Assembly (NCBI GenBank): GCA_963791225.1
Contig: CAWBRV010000008.1
Coordinates: 1-64,000 of the forward strand
DNA from: PALSA-612 sp963791225
GTDB lineage: Bacteria; Actinomycetota; Thermoleophilia; Gaiellales; Gaiellaceae
Reading direction: 5' to 3'
DNA length: 64,000 nucleotides
Shown here: one piece after another, positions 50,787 through 59,494 of the stretch
Position numbering within the stretch: the first letter of the stretch is position 1
Layout: every line of letters starts with the position of its first letter
Program-made: the position numbers and the translations under genes
Notes under the pieces: model-generated
Databases searched by the model: none
The model's input: the letters and a program-made list of their open reading frames with translations, nothing else
What the model was told of the DNA's origin: nothing

Positions 50787-53201
50787 TCAGCTCCTGAGCC
50801 GCTCTCCGGCAGGATCGAAGAGCGGCTCAGGGGCGATCTCTCCGCGCACCGCCTCCCCGAAGATCTCCACCTCGACCGGTTGCCCGTGCCCGGCCTGTTC
50901 CGCCGGAACGTAGGCGTAGGCGATCGAACGCCCGACCGTGTAGCCGTAGCCGCCGCTCGTCACCCGGCCGATCGGGCGGCCGTCGATCCGGACCGGCTCC
51001 GAGCCGAGCGCAACCGCGCGCGGGTCCGAGAGGACGAGGCAGACCAGCTTCCGCTCCGGTTGCTGCCGCTCGAGCAACGCCTCGCGGCCGAGGAAATCGC
51101 CCTTGTCGGGCTTGACGGCGAAGCCGAGCCCTGCCTCGTAGGGCGTGTCGTCGGGAGTGATGTCCGCGCCCCAGACCCGGTAGCCCTTCTCCAGCCGCAG
51201 CGAGTCGATCGCCTTGTAGCCGCCGGCGACGAGCCCGTTCGCGCAGCCCGACCGCCAGAGCGCGTCGAACAGCGCGACGCCGAACTCGGTCGGGCAGTAG
51301 AGCTCCCAGCCGAGCTCGCCCACGTACGTGACCCGGACGGCCAGGCAGGGCGCAGGCCCGACCGTGAGCTCGCGCGCCTGCATGTACGGAAACGCCTCGT
51401 TCGAGAGGTCGGCCAGGGTCAGCGGCCGCAGGATCTCCCGCGCCGCCGGCCCCCAGAGCCCGAGGCAGGCGTAGCGGGAGGTCACGTCCTCGACGGCCAC
51501 CGAGCCGTCCCCGGGTGCGTGCTGACGGAGCCAGGCGAGGTCGTGCCGGCCGAAGGCAGTGCCGGTGACGATCCGGAAACGATCCTCGGCGAGGCGCGTG
51601 ACCGTGAAGTCGCACTCGATCCCGCCCGCCTCGTTCAGCATCTGGGTGTAGGTGACGCGGCCGACCTCGCGCGCGACGCGGTTGTCGCAGAGCCGCTCGA
51701 GGAAGTCCGCGGCGCCCGGCCCGGTCACGTCGATCTTCGCGAACGACGTTTCGTCGAAGATTGCCGCCGTCTCGCGGCAGGCACGGTGCTCGGCGCCGAT
51801 CGCGGGCGACCAGAGCCGGCCCGCCCAGCCGCGCGGGCGCAGGGAATCGTCCCCGGCGGCCTCGTTCGGCTCGAACCAGTTCGCGCGCTCCCAGCCCGAC
51901 TTCTCGCCGAAGACGGCGCCCAGCGCGCGCAACCGCTCGTACGTCGGCGAGAGTCGGAGCGGCCGTCCGGCCTGCCGCTCGTGACCGGGGTACTTGACGT
52001 CGTAGTAGGTCGAGTAGATCTCGACGGTCCGCGCCAGCGTGTAGTCGCGGCTCGCGTAGTGCGGGCCGAAGCGGCGCGAGTCCATCTCCCACACGTCGAG
52101 GCTCGGTCGGCCCTCGACGATCCACTCGGCGACGAGTTTGCCCATCCCGCCCGCGCCTGCGAGCCCGTGTGCGCAGAAACCGGCGGCGACCCAGAAGCCG
52201 CGCACGTCGGTTGGACCGAGGATGAACTCGCCGTCCGGCGTGAACGCCTCCGGGCCGTTGATCAGCTTCACGACCTCGGCGTCCTCGAGCGACGGCACGC
52301 GCACGATCGCGTTCGTCATCAGTTCCTCGAAGCGCGGCCAGTCCTCCTCGAGCAGCCGGCCGTTGAAGTCGGCGGGAATGCCGTCGAGCCCCCACGGCGC
52401 CGGATCGCGCTCGTAGCCGCCCATCACGAGCCCGCCCGACTCGGGGCGGAAGTAGACGAGGAGCGACGGGTCGCGCATCGTCGGCATCTCGAGCGGGAGG
52501 CCGCTCGGTTTCGTGACCAGGTACTCGTGCGCCATCGGCACGACCGGCACGTTCACACCCGCGAGCCGGCCGATCTCGGCCGCGAACATCCCGCCGGCGT
52601 TGACCACGATCTCCGTCTCGATCGAGCCGCGATCTGTCTCGACGCCGGTGACACGACCGCGCTCGACCCCGATCGCGGTCACGCGCGTCCCGGTCGCGAT
52701 CTCGGCGCCGTGCCGGCGCGCTCCCTCCGCGAGCGCGAAGGTCAGCTGGCTCGGGTCGATGTACCCGTCCGTCGGGAGGTGGGCCGCGCCGAGCACCTCG
52801 GCGGTGGACATCGGCGGGAACAGCCGCGCCGCCTCCTCTGCGGAGACGAGCTCGAGCGGGAGGCCGAACGTCTTCGCCCAGCCCGCCTGTCGCCGAAGCT
52901 CCTCCATGCGCTCCTCGGACGACGCGAGCCGAAGCGATCCGACCTCGCGCCAGCCGGTCTCGAGGCCGACCTCCTCGCCGAGCGAGCGATAGAGGTCGAC
53001 CGAGCTCATCATCATCTTCGTCAGGCTCAGCGAGCTGCGGAGCTGCCCGACGAGCCCGGCGGAATGGAAGGTCGAGCCGCTCGTCAGGTCGGCCCGCTCG
53101 CAGAGGACGACGTCGCTCCAGCCGAGCCGCGCGAGCCAGTAGAGGATCGAACAGCCGCCGACGCCGCCCCCGATCACGACTGCACGCGCTCTGTCTCGCA
53201 C
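50787..53201 (-). CDS. Dimethylglycine/sarcosine dehydrogenase-like flavoprotein with GcvT domain
   Basis: An 804-residue two-domain enzyme. Residues about 1-385 are a DAO-type FAD domain: VIGGGVGGCSILYWLA, then GSTFHSAGLVGQ, where the His is in the place that carries covalent FAD in dimethylglycine enzymes. Residues about 420-800 are an aminomethyltransferase (GcvT) domain that passes the one-carbon unit to folate (SRYACLGLWGPAAREIL, YVGELGWELYCP). It should demethylate an N-methylated glycine or related amine, giving 5,10-methylene-THF. Four bases after the kinase gene; its stop is six bases from the convergent permease stop. Confidence 0.92.
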   Translation of the reverse strand: MRDRARAVVIGGGVGGCSILYWLARLGWSDVVLCERADLTSGSTFHSAGLVGQLRSSLSLTKMMMSSVDLYRSLGEEVGLETGWREVGSLRLASSEERMEELRRQAGWAKTFGLPLELVSAEEAARLFPPMSTAEVLGAAHLPTDGYIDPSQLTFALAEGARRHGAEIATGTRVTAIGVERGRVTGVETDRGSIETEIVVNAGGMFAAEIGRLAGVNVPVVPMAHEYLVTKPSGLPLEMPTMRDPSLLVYFRPESGGLVMGGYERDPAPWGLDGIPADFNGRLLEEDWPRFEELMTNAIVRVPSLEDAEVVKLINGPEAFTPDGEFILGPTDVRGFWVAAGFCAHGLAGAGGMGKLVAEWIVEGRPSLDVWEMDSRRFGPHYASRDYTLARTVEIYSTYYDVKYPGHERQAGRPLRLSPTYERLRALGAVFGEKSGWERANWFEPNEAAGDDSLRPRGWAGRLWSPAIGAEHRACRETAAIFDETSFAKIDVTGPGAADFLERLCDNRVAREVGRVTYTQMLNEAGGIECDFTVTRLAEDRFRIVTGTAFGRHDLAWLRQHAPGDGSVAVEDVTSRYACLGLWGPAAREILRPLTLADLSNEAFPYMQARELTVGPAPCLAVRVTYVGELGWELYCPTEFGVALFDALWRSGCANGLVAGGYKAIDSLRLEKGYRVWGADITPDDTPYEAGLGFAVKPDKGDFLGREALLERQQPERKLVCLVLSDPRAVALGSEPVRIDGRPIGRVTSGGYGYTVGRSIAYAYVPAEQAGHGQPVEVEIFGEAVRGEIAPEPLFDPAGERLRS

Positions 53202-53205
53202 GACC

Positions 53206-54093
53206 CTAGCCTCTCATCAGCGAGTCGAGCGCGGCGCGGAAACGTGGGCTCTCGGCCGTCGCGACGAGTCGTTCGAAGTGCTCGTCCGCGTAGGCGACGA
53301 AGTCGACGTCGAGGGCTGACACGGCCTGCTGGACGGCGCCCCACATCGCCTCGCGGAAGTCGGACATGAAGCGCATGACGACGAGGCGGGCGTGGGCGTG
53401 CTCGTCGGCGCTGCCGAGATACGCCGTGAGCAGGTCGTGGTCGCCGGCCTCGTCGAGCCCGTTGTTGACGGCGAAGTTGGCGAGGTCGAAGAACGGGTCG
53501 CCCATGCCGGCGTACTCCCAGTCGACGATCCACAGACGGTCGCCGCCGTCGACGAAGTTGGCGTTCAGGAGGTCGTTGTGGCAGGGCCGCTGCTCCCGCG
53601 GGCCGAGCGCACGCTCGATCCGGTCGGCGACCGCCTTCGCGCCGGCAAATCCGTCCGGAGCCGGGCGGCCGCGCGCGAGCACCGTGTCGCGGTAGGCCTC
53701 GACGACGCGGAAGGAGTCGAACCGGCCGGGAACGGGCGGCCCGCCGTGGATCGCCCGCAGCGCCCCGGCCACACGGGCGATCGACCCGGCCGACGCGATC
53801 TCGTCCGCCGGGATCGGCACGCCCTCGACGAAACGCGTCACGAGGCAACCCTCGGGCTCGACGAACGCGATCACCTCGGGCCCTACGCCGACTTCCGCCG
53901 CGACCAGCGCCGCGCCGTGCTCGGCCAGCCGGTCGATCCCGAGCAGGTCCGTGTCCTGCCCGCCAACCCGCACGACGAACACCTCGGCCCCGACGGTGAC
54001 CTTGAAGTTGTGGTTCGTCAGCCCGCCGCCGAGCCGCTCGACATGCGCCCCGCGTCCGGGCCAGAGGCGCTCGCAGACCTCGTCGACGTGCAT
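53206..54093 (-). CDS. Choline/ethanolamine kinase-like phosphotransferase
   Basis: A 295-residue protein-kinase-fold phosphotransferase. The N-terminal GGLTNHNFKV is the glycine-rich loop, ALREQ-like RPCHNDLLNANF is the catalytic H-x-D-x4-N loop, and WIVDWEYAGMGDPFFDLA carries the metal Asp. This set is typical of choline/ethanolamine kinases, and DLLNANF is less like aminoglycoside enzymes. It would phosphorylate choline, ethanolamine or a similar amino alcohol. ATG at 54093 lies five bases from TAGGAT (54099-54104) and has no ribosome site. It shares a transcript with the dimethylglycine-dehydrogenase-like gene. Confidence 0.85.
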   Translation of the reverse strand: MHVDEVCERLWPGRGAHVERLGGGLTNHNFKVTVGAEVFVVRVGGQDTDLLGIDRLAEHGAALVAAEVGVGPEVIAFVEPEGCLVTRFVEGVPIPADEIASAGSIARVAGALRAIHGGPPVPGRFDSFRVVEAYRDTVLARGRPAPDGFAGAKAVADRIERALGPREQRPCHNDLLNANFVDGGDRLWIVDWEYAGMGDPFFDLANFAVNNGLDEAGDHDLLTAYLGSADEHAHARLVVMRFMSDFREAMWGAVQQAVSALDVDFVAYADEHFERLVATAESPRFRAALDSLMRG

Positions 54094-54098
54094 GGCCG

Positions 54099-54104
54099 AT
54101 CCTA
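54099..54104 (-). promoter_or_regulatory. -10 box of a probable leaderless promoter (kinase and dimethylglycine dehydrogenase genes)
   Basis: TAGGAT on the minus strand ends five bases before the ATG at 54093. It is in the 30-base gap after the flippase-like gene. Confidence 0.45.
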
Positions 54105-54123
54105 GACCGGCCGGGCAGAGGAG

Positions 54124-55242
54124 CTAGGCCGACTCGGCCTGCTCGTGCGCGTGGCGGAGCCGGGTGATGCTCGGGAGCAGGGCGAGCGCGGGGACGATCG
54201 GCAGCCAGAAGTTGAAGAGCCGGTAGACGAGGACGCCGGCCAGCGCCGGGGCGAGCGGCAGGCCCACCCAGACGAGCGCGAACGTCATCAGCACCTCGAC
54301 GATCCCGGCGCCCCCCGCCGGCAGGGAGCGGCGGCTCGCCACGTAGCCGGTCGCGTACGCGACGACGAGAGCGGGCCAGGAGACGTGGACGGAGAACGTT
54401 CGCAGCGCGGCCCACAGGCAGGCGATGTCGCCGAACCAGTAGAAGGCGACGCCGAGCAGCCCGGGCAGATGCTCGACGGGCCGGCGGCAGAGCGAGCGCA
54501 GCGTGACGAGGCCGGCAAGGGCGTGCGCGATGCTCGCGCGGATCCGGCCGCCCTCCTCGAAGCCCGTCTCGCTCCAGCGCCGCCTCGGCGACGAGACCCA
54601 CAGTGCGATGCCGAAGCCGGGGATGACCGCGAGCCAGGGCAGGGTCATCGAGTCCTGCACGTGGTCGGCGGAGTCCGCGAACAGGATCAGGGCACAGACG
54701 AGCGCGACCGGCGCGAGCACGGCGTACTCGAGGACACCGAGACCGGCGACGCGGGCGATCGCCTGCTCGCGGCGGAGCCCAGCGCGCCGGAGCGCCCAGT
54801 AGTCGACCGCGAAGCCGCCCGCCGCATGGGCCGCGGCATAGACGCCGAAGCCGGAGACGACGGTTCGGGCCGTGAGGGCGAACGAGAGCTTCGGGCCGTC
54901 GTCCACGCGCGCGATGTTGCGCAGGGCGAGGACGTAACCCACGTAGCCGAGCAGCTCGGCGCCGAGGCAGATGACGAGCCAGCGCGCGTCGAGGCGCGAC
55001 GTCACGTGCTGAACCTGCTCGAGCCCGGCCATGTCCGCGACGAGCGCGGCGGCCATCACCGCCAGCGCCGAGGCGACGACGAAGAGAATCAGATGCGGGC
55101 TCCGGGAACCCTCACGCGTCGCTGCCGGTATCCGCTCCTGGCCCGCCTGAATCGACAGATGCTTCCCCAGTCTCGTCCCGAATGATCGGTAGGCCCGTGG
55201 CCACGAGCCGCCGGCCGTCCAACTCGTAGACGACATCGACAC
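54124..55242 (-). CDS. Lysylphosphatidylglycerol synthase transmembrane-region/flippase-like membrane protein
   Basis: A polytopic membrane protein with about eight helices, related to the UPF0104/MprF flippase region. It has the family's small-residue helices and GYVASRRSLPAGGAGIVEVLMTF, close to the PGG-G-E signature of YbhN-type proteins. Probable role: moving a lipid or lipid-linked compound across the membrane. The open frame reaches 55242, but no ATG or GTG with a ribosome site lies between there and the first helix at about 55080. The true start may be a rare CTG near 55157 or further in. It overlaps the hypothetical gene upstream in another frame. Confidence 0.75.
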   Translation of the reverse strand: MSMSSTSWTAGGSWPRAYRSFGTRLGKHLSIQAGQERIPAATREGSRSPHLILFVVASALAVMAAALVADMAGLEQVQHVTSRLDARWLVICLGAELLGYVGYVLALRNIARVDDGPKLSFALTARTVVSGFGVYAAAHAAGGFAVDYWALRRAGLRREQAIARVAGLGVLEYAVLAPVALVCALILFADSADHVQDSMTLPWLAVIPGFGIALWVSSPRRRWSETGFEEGGRIRASIAHALAGLVTLRSLCRRPVEHLPGLLGVAFYWFGDIACLWAALRTFSVHVSWPALVVAYATGYVASRRSLPAGGAGIVEVLMTFALVWVGLPLAPALAGVLVYRLFNFWLPIVPALALLPSITRLRHAHEQAESA

Positions 55243-55498
55243 TATCGTTCTGTCGGTACGTACCAGCGATCCCGAGAAAGAGGGATGTCCAGCGCCAGAA
55301 GCCGAGCTTCCCTTCTTTCGCCAGGCTGCGCCGGAACACGATCTCGCCGGCCTCGCGGACGAAATCGTCGCCCTCCTGCTGTCGGACGCCGTTCACGTAC
55401 ACCTCGAACGAGGAACCGACCGCTCGCGGGAGGGCCACGCGCGACGGCTCCGCGCGCTCGTCGGAACGCTCGGCTTGTTTTTCGGAGCCCCGGGGCAC
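55112..55498 (-). CDS. Hypothetical soluble protein with a beta-rich core
   Basis: About 128 residues from a GTG at 55498, without a clear ribosome site; longer starts up to 55543 are possible. After a charged, probably disordered N-terminus there is a beta-rich core (SSFEVYVNGVRQQEGDDFVR, EIVFRRSLAKEGKLGFWRWT, DSVDVVYELDGRRL). The GxRQ-x-GDDF turn resembles virus-tail-like or ligand-grasping beta folds, but I cannot assign a family. No membrane segment. Divergent from coxB with 68 bases between, and overlapping the next minus-strand gene. Confidence 0.55.
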   Translation of the reverse strand: MPRGSEKQAERSDERAEPSRVALPRAVGSSFEVYVNGVRQQEGDDFVREAGEIVFRRSLAKEGKLGFWRWTSLFLGIAGTYRQNDSVDVVYELDGRRLVATGLPIIRDETGEASVDSGGPGADTGSDA

Positions 55499-55551
55499 CC
55501 GCGTAGCATGCCCGTTCCCCGGACATTCCCTCCTCCCTCCCACCTTCCTCG

Positions 55552-55557
55552 TAGAAT
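55552..55557 (+). promoter_or_regulatory. -10 box upstream of coxB
   Basis: TAGAAT ends nine bases before the coxB ATG, so any leader is only two or three bases. No ribosome site is visible. Confidence 0.4.
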
Positions 55558-55566
55558 CCGCCTCCG

Positions 55567-56544
55567 ATGCGCCTGACGCTGCGAGCCGCCCTTCTCGCCG
55601 TGCCGCTCGCCCTCGTCACGGCCGGCGCGGCGCTCGCGGGGAACGGCGGCGCCGCGCCCGTCGCGCCCGCCTCTCCGAACGCCGCGGCGATCCGCGACAC
55701 GTACTGGCTGATCCTCGGGATCACGGGGGCGATCTGCGTGATCGTGGAGACGGCGCTGGTCGTCTTCATCGTCCGCTACCGCCGCGGCCGCCGCTCCCGC
55801 GAGGCCGAGGGGGCGCAGGTGCACGGCCACACGCGCACCGAGGTCGCCTGGACCATCATCCCGCTCCTGATCGTGTTCGCGATCATCGCCTTCGTCTTCG
55901 TCCAACTTCCCGACGTCCAGGACGCGCCGCAGGCGAGCGCGGCGAACTCGCTGACCGTCCAGATCGAGGGCCACCAGTACTACTGGCTCTACCGCTACCC
56001 GGGCGGCCAGATCTCGATCGACACGATGGAGGTGCCGGTCGGCAAGGTCGTCAACCTGACGGTCAACGCCGCCGACGTCATTCACGGCTGGTGGATCCCG
56101 GCGCTCGGCGGGCAGATCGACGCGATCCCGGGTCGGACGAACCACACCTGGTTCCAGGCGACCAAGACGGGCACCTACGTCGGCCAGTGCACACAGCTCT
56201 GCGGTGTCGAGCACGCCCACATGACGGCGCAGGTGAAGGTGGTCGGCGAGGCGGAGTACCGCCAATTCCTCGCCGCACACGATCCGGGCAGCGCGACCGT
56301 GGCGGCCGAGGCCTACGTCGGCGTCTGCTCGAAGTGCCACGGCATGCAGGGCCAAGGCGCCCACGGCCCGCCGCTCCAGGGCCGGGCGTTCGCGACGGAC
56401 GACATCACCAAGCTCCTGCGCCAGGGCCGTGAGGGAAACCAGGGTCGCATGCCCGCCGTCGGCAGCGACTGGACCGACGCCCAGATCACGGCGATGATCG
56501 ACTACCTGCGCAAGATCCACGGAGGGCCGCCGAGTGGCGGTTAG
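55567..56544 (+). CDS. coxB: Cytochrome c oxidase subunit II with fused cytochrome c domain
   Basis: A 325-residue caa3-type subunit II. Signal peptide to about 25, two helices (about 47-70 and 92-116), then the CuA domain: VIHGWWIP supplies one His and CTQLCGVEHAHM (about 207-218) supplies the two Cys, His and Met. Residues about 245-325 are a cytochrome c: heme motif CSKCH (about 254) and axial Met in GRMPAVG. Electrons pass from a donor to this heme, to CuA, then to subunit I. The stop lies 10 bases inside coxA, so translation is coupled. Confidence 0.96.
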   Translation: MRLTLRAALLAVPLALVTAGAALAGNGGAAPVAPASPNAAAIRDTYWLILGITGAICVIVETALVVFIVRYRRGRRSREAEGAQVHGHTRTEVAWTIIPLLIVFAIIAFVFVQLPDVQDAPQASAANSLTVQIEGHQYYWLYRYPGGQISIDTMEVPVGKVVNLTVNAADVIHGWWIPALGGQIDAIPGRTNHTWFQATKTGTYVGQCTQLCGVEHAHMTAQVKVVGEAEYRQFLAAHDPGSATVAAEAYVGVCSKCHGMQGQGAHGPPLQGRAFATDDITKLLRQGREGNQGRMPAVGSDWTDAQITAMIDYLRKIHGGPPSGG

Positions 56545-58177
56545 CGTCGACACACAGCCGGTCGTCACCGACTGGCGCCGCGGCCGCTTCATCTCCTGGG
56601 TGACGACGACCGACCACAAGCGGATCGGGATCCTCTACATCGTGACCAGCCTCGTGTTCTTCGGGGCCGGCGGGATCATGTCGCTGATCATGCGCGCGCA
56701 GCTGGCGACGCCGAACGAGCACGTCGTGTCCGCGAACACGTACGACCAGCTGTTCACGATCCACGGCACGACGATGGTCTTCCTCGTCGTCATCCCGATC
56801 CTGGCCGGCTTCGGGAACTACCTCGTCCCGCTGATGATCGGCGCGCGGGACATGGCCTTCCCGAAGCTGAACGCGCTCTCCTACTGGCTGTTCCTGTTCG
56901 GCGGGATCGTGCTGATGATGAGCTTCCTCGCCAAGGGCGGTGCCTCGGCGGCCAGCTGGACGGCTTATCCGCCGCTGAGCGAGACCGAGTTCAGCCCCGG
57001 AAACGGCGTCGACCTCTGGATCCTGTCCCTGCACATCCTCTCGATCGCATCGCTGATCGGGGCGATCAACTTCGTCTGCACGATCCACAACATGCGGACG
57101 GCGGGGATGAACTACATGCGGATCCCGCTCTTCGTCTGGGGGATCCTGACCTACGCGGTCATGCTGATCCTCGTGCTGCCGGTGCTGTCCGGCGGCCTGA
57201 CGCTACTCCTGCTCGACCGCCACTTCCCGGGCTCGCACTTCTTCAAGCCGAACGAGGGCGGCAACGTGCTCCTCTGGCAGCACGTCTTCTGGTTCTTCGG
57301 CCACCCCGAGGTCTACATCATGATCCTGCCCGCGATGGGGATCGTGTCCGAGATCCTGCCGGTCTTCTCGCGCAAGCCGGTCTTCGGCTACAAGGCGATC
57401 GCGTTCGCGACGCTCGGCATCGGCTTCGTGTCGATGCTCGTCTGGGCCCACCACCTGTTCACGGTCGGCTACGGCACCGGGCTGAACAGCTACTTCATGA
57501 TCGCCTCGCTCCTGGTCGCAGTCCCGACCGGGGTCAAGATCCTCAACTGGGTCGCGACCACCTGGCGCGGCAACCTGATCTTCGACACGCCGATGCTGTA
57601 CTCGCTCGGCTTCGTCTCGCTGTTCCTGATCGGCGGGCTGACCGGTATCTACCTCGCGGCCTTCCCGCTCGACTGGCAGGTGCACAACACGTACTTCGTG
57701 GTCGCCCACTTCCACTACACGCTCGTCGGCGGTGCGATGTTCGCGATCTTCGCCGGGCTCTTCTACTGGTGGCCGAAGATGTTCGGGAAGAAGCTCGACG
57801 AGAAGCTCGGGAAGATCTCGTTCTGGACGATCTTCGTCGGCTTCAACCTCACGTTCATGCCCCTGCACCTCGTCGGCCTGCTGGGCATGCCACGGCGCAT
57901 CTACACCTACGACGAGGGCGGCCTGTGGGAGTGGTACAACCTGCTGTCGACGATCGGCTCGGGGATCATGGCCGTCGGCATACTTCTCATCCTCGTGGCG
58001 ATGATCAAGTCGCGGAAGGCGCCCCGGGTCGGCAACGATCCGTGGCTCGCGAACACCCTCGAGTGGTATACGAGCTCGCCCCCGCCCGAGCACAACTTCG
58101 ACAGCGTCCCCTACGTGACGAGCTACCGGCCGCTGCGGGACCTGCGCCTCCGGCTCGAGGAGCCGCATGCCGGCTAG
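56534..58177 (+). CDS. coxA: Cytochrome c oxidase subunit I
   Basis: A 547-residue haem-copper oxidase subunit with 12 helices. Ligands are clear: TIHGTTMVF (low-spin haem), WFFGHPEVYIMILPAMG (CuB His and the cross-linked Tyr), WAHHLFTVG (CuB His pair) and YFVVAHFHYTLVGG (haem a3 and a). The GHPEVY Tyr marks an A-type oxidase with a full proton path. It reduces O2 to water and pumps protons. GTG at 56534 is within coxB. The heme O synthase gene begins 11 bases before its stop. Confidence 0.97.
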   Translation: MAVSVDTQPVVTDWRRGRFISWVTTTDHKRIGILYIVTSLVFFGAGGIMSLIMRAQLATPNEHVVSANTYDQLFTIHGTTMVFLVVIPILAGFGNYLVPLMIGARDMAFPKLNALSYWLFLFGGIVLMMSFLAKGGASAASWTAYPPLSETEFSPGNGVDLWILSLHILSIASLIGAINFVCTIHNMRTAGMNYMRIPLFVWGILTYAVMLILVLPVLSGGLTLLLLDRHFPGSHFFKPNEGGNVLLWQHVFWFFGHPEVYIMILPAMGIVSEILPVFSRKPVFGYKAIAFATLGIGFVSMLVWAHHLFTVGYGTGLNSYFMIASLLVAVPTGVKILNWVATTWRGNLIFDTPMLYSLGFVSLFLIGGLTGIYLAAFPLDWQVHNTYFVVAHFHYTLVGGAMFAIFAGLFYWWPKMFGKKLDEKLGKISFWTIFVGFNLTFMPLHLVGLLGMPRRIYTYDEGGLWEWYNLLSTIGSGIMAVGILLILVAMIKSRKAPRVGNDPWLANTLEWYTSSPPPEHNFDSVPYVTSYRPLRDLRLRLEEPHAG

Positions 58178-59354
58178 CCCGCCCGGCCCCTGGCTCCGCC
58201 TGACGGCGCTCGCCGCCTCGGGGGCGACGCTGCTCGCCGTCGTGTCCGGCGCCGCCGGCCTCGACACGGCGCACCGTCTGCTCGCCGCGCTCGCGCTGCC
58301 GCCACTCGCCGCGCTCCTCGTCGCCGCCTGGTTCTCGCACCGGCAGCTGCTCGCCCCGGTCGTGGTCGCGACGGGGCTCTTCGGCGTCGCGGCGCTCGTC
58401 ACCATGCGCGGCGCGCATCTCGCGCTCGCTGTGCTCGCGTTCGCCGCCACGGTCGTCGTCACCGCTCTCGTCCACCGGCCCGCACGCGTGCCGTTCGGGC
58501 GCGTCGGCGACTACGTGACGCTGACGAAGCCGCGGATCATGACGCTCCTGCTCCTGACGGGCTTCTGCGGCATGGTCGCGGGCGCCCACGGCCTGCCGCC
58601 GTGGAACGTGGCCGTCGCGGCCATGGTCGGCCTGGCGATGGCGTGCGGCGGCGCGAGCGCGATCAACCACGTCCTCGACCGTGACATCGACCGCCTGATG
58701 GGTGAGCGCACCCGCAGCCGCCCCGTCGCCTCGGACCGCGTGCCGCCGACGTATGCGCTCGAGTTCGGTCTCGCGCTGTCGGCTGCCTCGTTCGCGCTCC
58801 TCGCCGGCACCGTCAACGTGCTGACGGCGACGCTGGCGCTCGTCGGCAACCTCTTCTACGTGGTCGTCTACACGCGCTGGCTCAAGCGTTCGACGCCGCA
58901 GAACATCGTCATCGGCGGCGCGGCCGGCGCCGTGCCTCCGCTCGTCGGCTGGGCCGCGGCCACCGGCTCGCTGGCCTGGCCTGCCCTCGGGCTCTTCCTG
59001 ATCGTCTTCCTGTGGACGCCGCCGCACTTCTGGGCACTCGCGCTGCTGATCAAGCGCGACTACGCGGCCGCGAAGATCCCGATGCTGCCGGTCGTCCGTG
59101 GTGACCGCGAGACGACGAGACAGATCGTCCTCTACTCGCTCGTCCTCGTCGCCTTCACGACGGTGCCCTTCGCGCTCGGCTGGTTCAGCGCCGTCTACCT
59201 TGCCGCCGCGCTCGGGCTCGGAGCCGTCTTCCTGGCCATGGCTTTGCGCCTACGCCGCGAGCTGACCCCGCGCCACGCGTCGACGCTCTTCCACTACTCG
59301 CTCCTCTACCTGGCGCTGCTCTTCGTGGCGGCCGCCGTCGGCTCGGTGATCTGA
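58167..59354 (+). CDS. ctaB: Heme O synthase (protoheme IX farnesyltransferase) with N-terminal membrane extension
   Basis: A 395-residue UbiA-family enzyme. The CtaB core (from about 110) has YVTLTKPRIMTLLL, the polyprenyl-diphosphate site NHVLDRDIDRLMGERTRSRP and the second Asp-rich region near LIKRDYAAAKIPMLP. It adds farnesyl to protoheme to give heme O for the oxidase. The first 105 residues are extra: four predicted helices not present in the usual 290-residue CtaB, and resembling half a CtaA-like heme A synthase in layout but without visible His ligands. ATG overlaps coxA by 11 bases. Confidence 0.93.
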   Translation: MPASPPGPWLRLTALAASGATLLAVVSGAAGLDTAHRLLAALALPPLAALLVAAWFSHRQLLAPVVVATGLFGVAALVTMRGAHLALAVLAFAATVVVTALVHRPARVPFGRVGDYVTLTKPRIMTLLLLTGFCGMVAGAHGLPPWNVAVAAMVGLAMACGGASAINHVLDRDIDRLMGERTRSRPVASDRVPPTYALEFGLALSAASFALLAGTVNVLTATLALVGNLFYVVVYTRWLKRSTPQNIVIGGAAGAVPPLVGWAAATGSLAWPALGLFLIVFLWTPPHFWALALLIKRDYAAAKIPMLPVVRGDRETTRQIVLYSLVLVAFTTVPFALGWFSAVYLAAALGLGAVFLAMALRLRRELTPRHASTLFHYSLLYLALLFVAAAVGSVI

Positions 59355-59482
59355 TGATCGATCTCGAAGATCCCGTCCTCCGCCGCAAGAACCTCGTGCT
59401 CGCCTGGTGGCTGCTCGCGATCGCGCTGATGATCCTCGGCGCGACCGTCGCCGTAGCGTTCATCTATCTCGCCGCGGACTGA
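59354..59482 (+). CDS. 42-residue membrane protein after ctaB
   Basis: A short frame starting at the ATG that overlaps the ctaB stop (TGATG) and ending at TGA 59482. It encodes 42 residues: an acidic then basic start (MIDLEDPVLRRKN), one long hydrophobic helix (LVLAWWLLAIALMILG and on) and a short acidic end. The coupled start and helix argue for a real gene. Small single-helix subunits are common in cytochrome oxidase operons (as CcoQ- or CtaF-like chains), so a stabilising oxidase subunit is a good guess. No sequence family is recognised. Confidence 0.7.
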   Translation: MIDLEDPVLRRKNLVLAWWLLAIALMILGATVAVAFIYLAAD

Positions 59483-59494
59483 GCCGCGCGGGCG

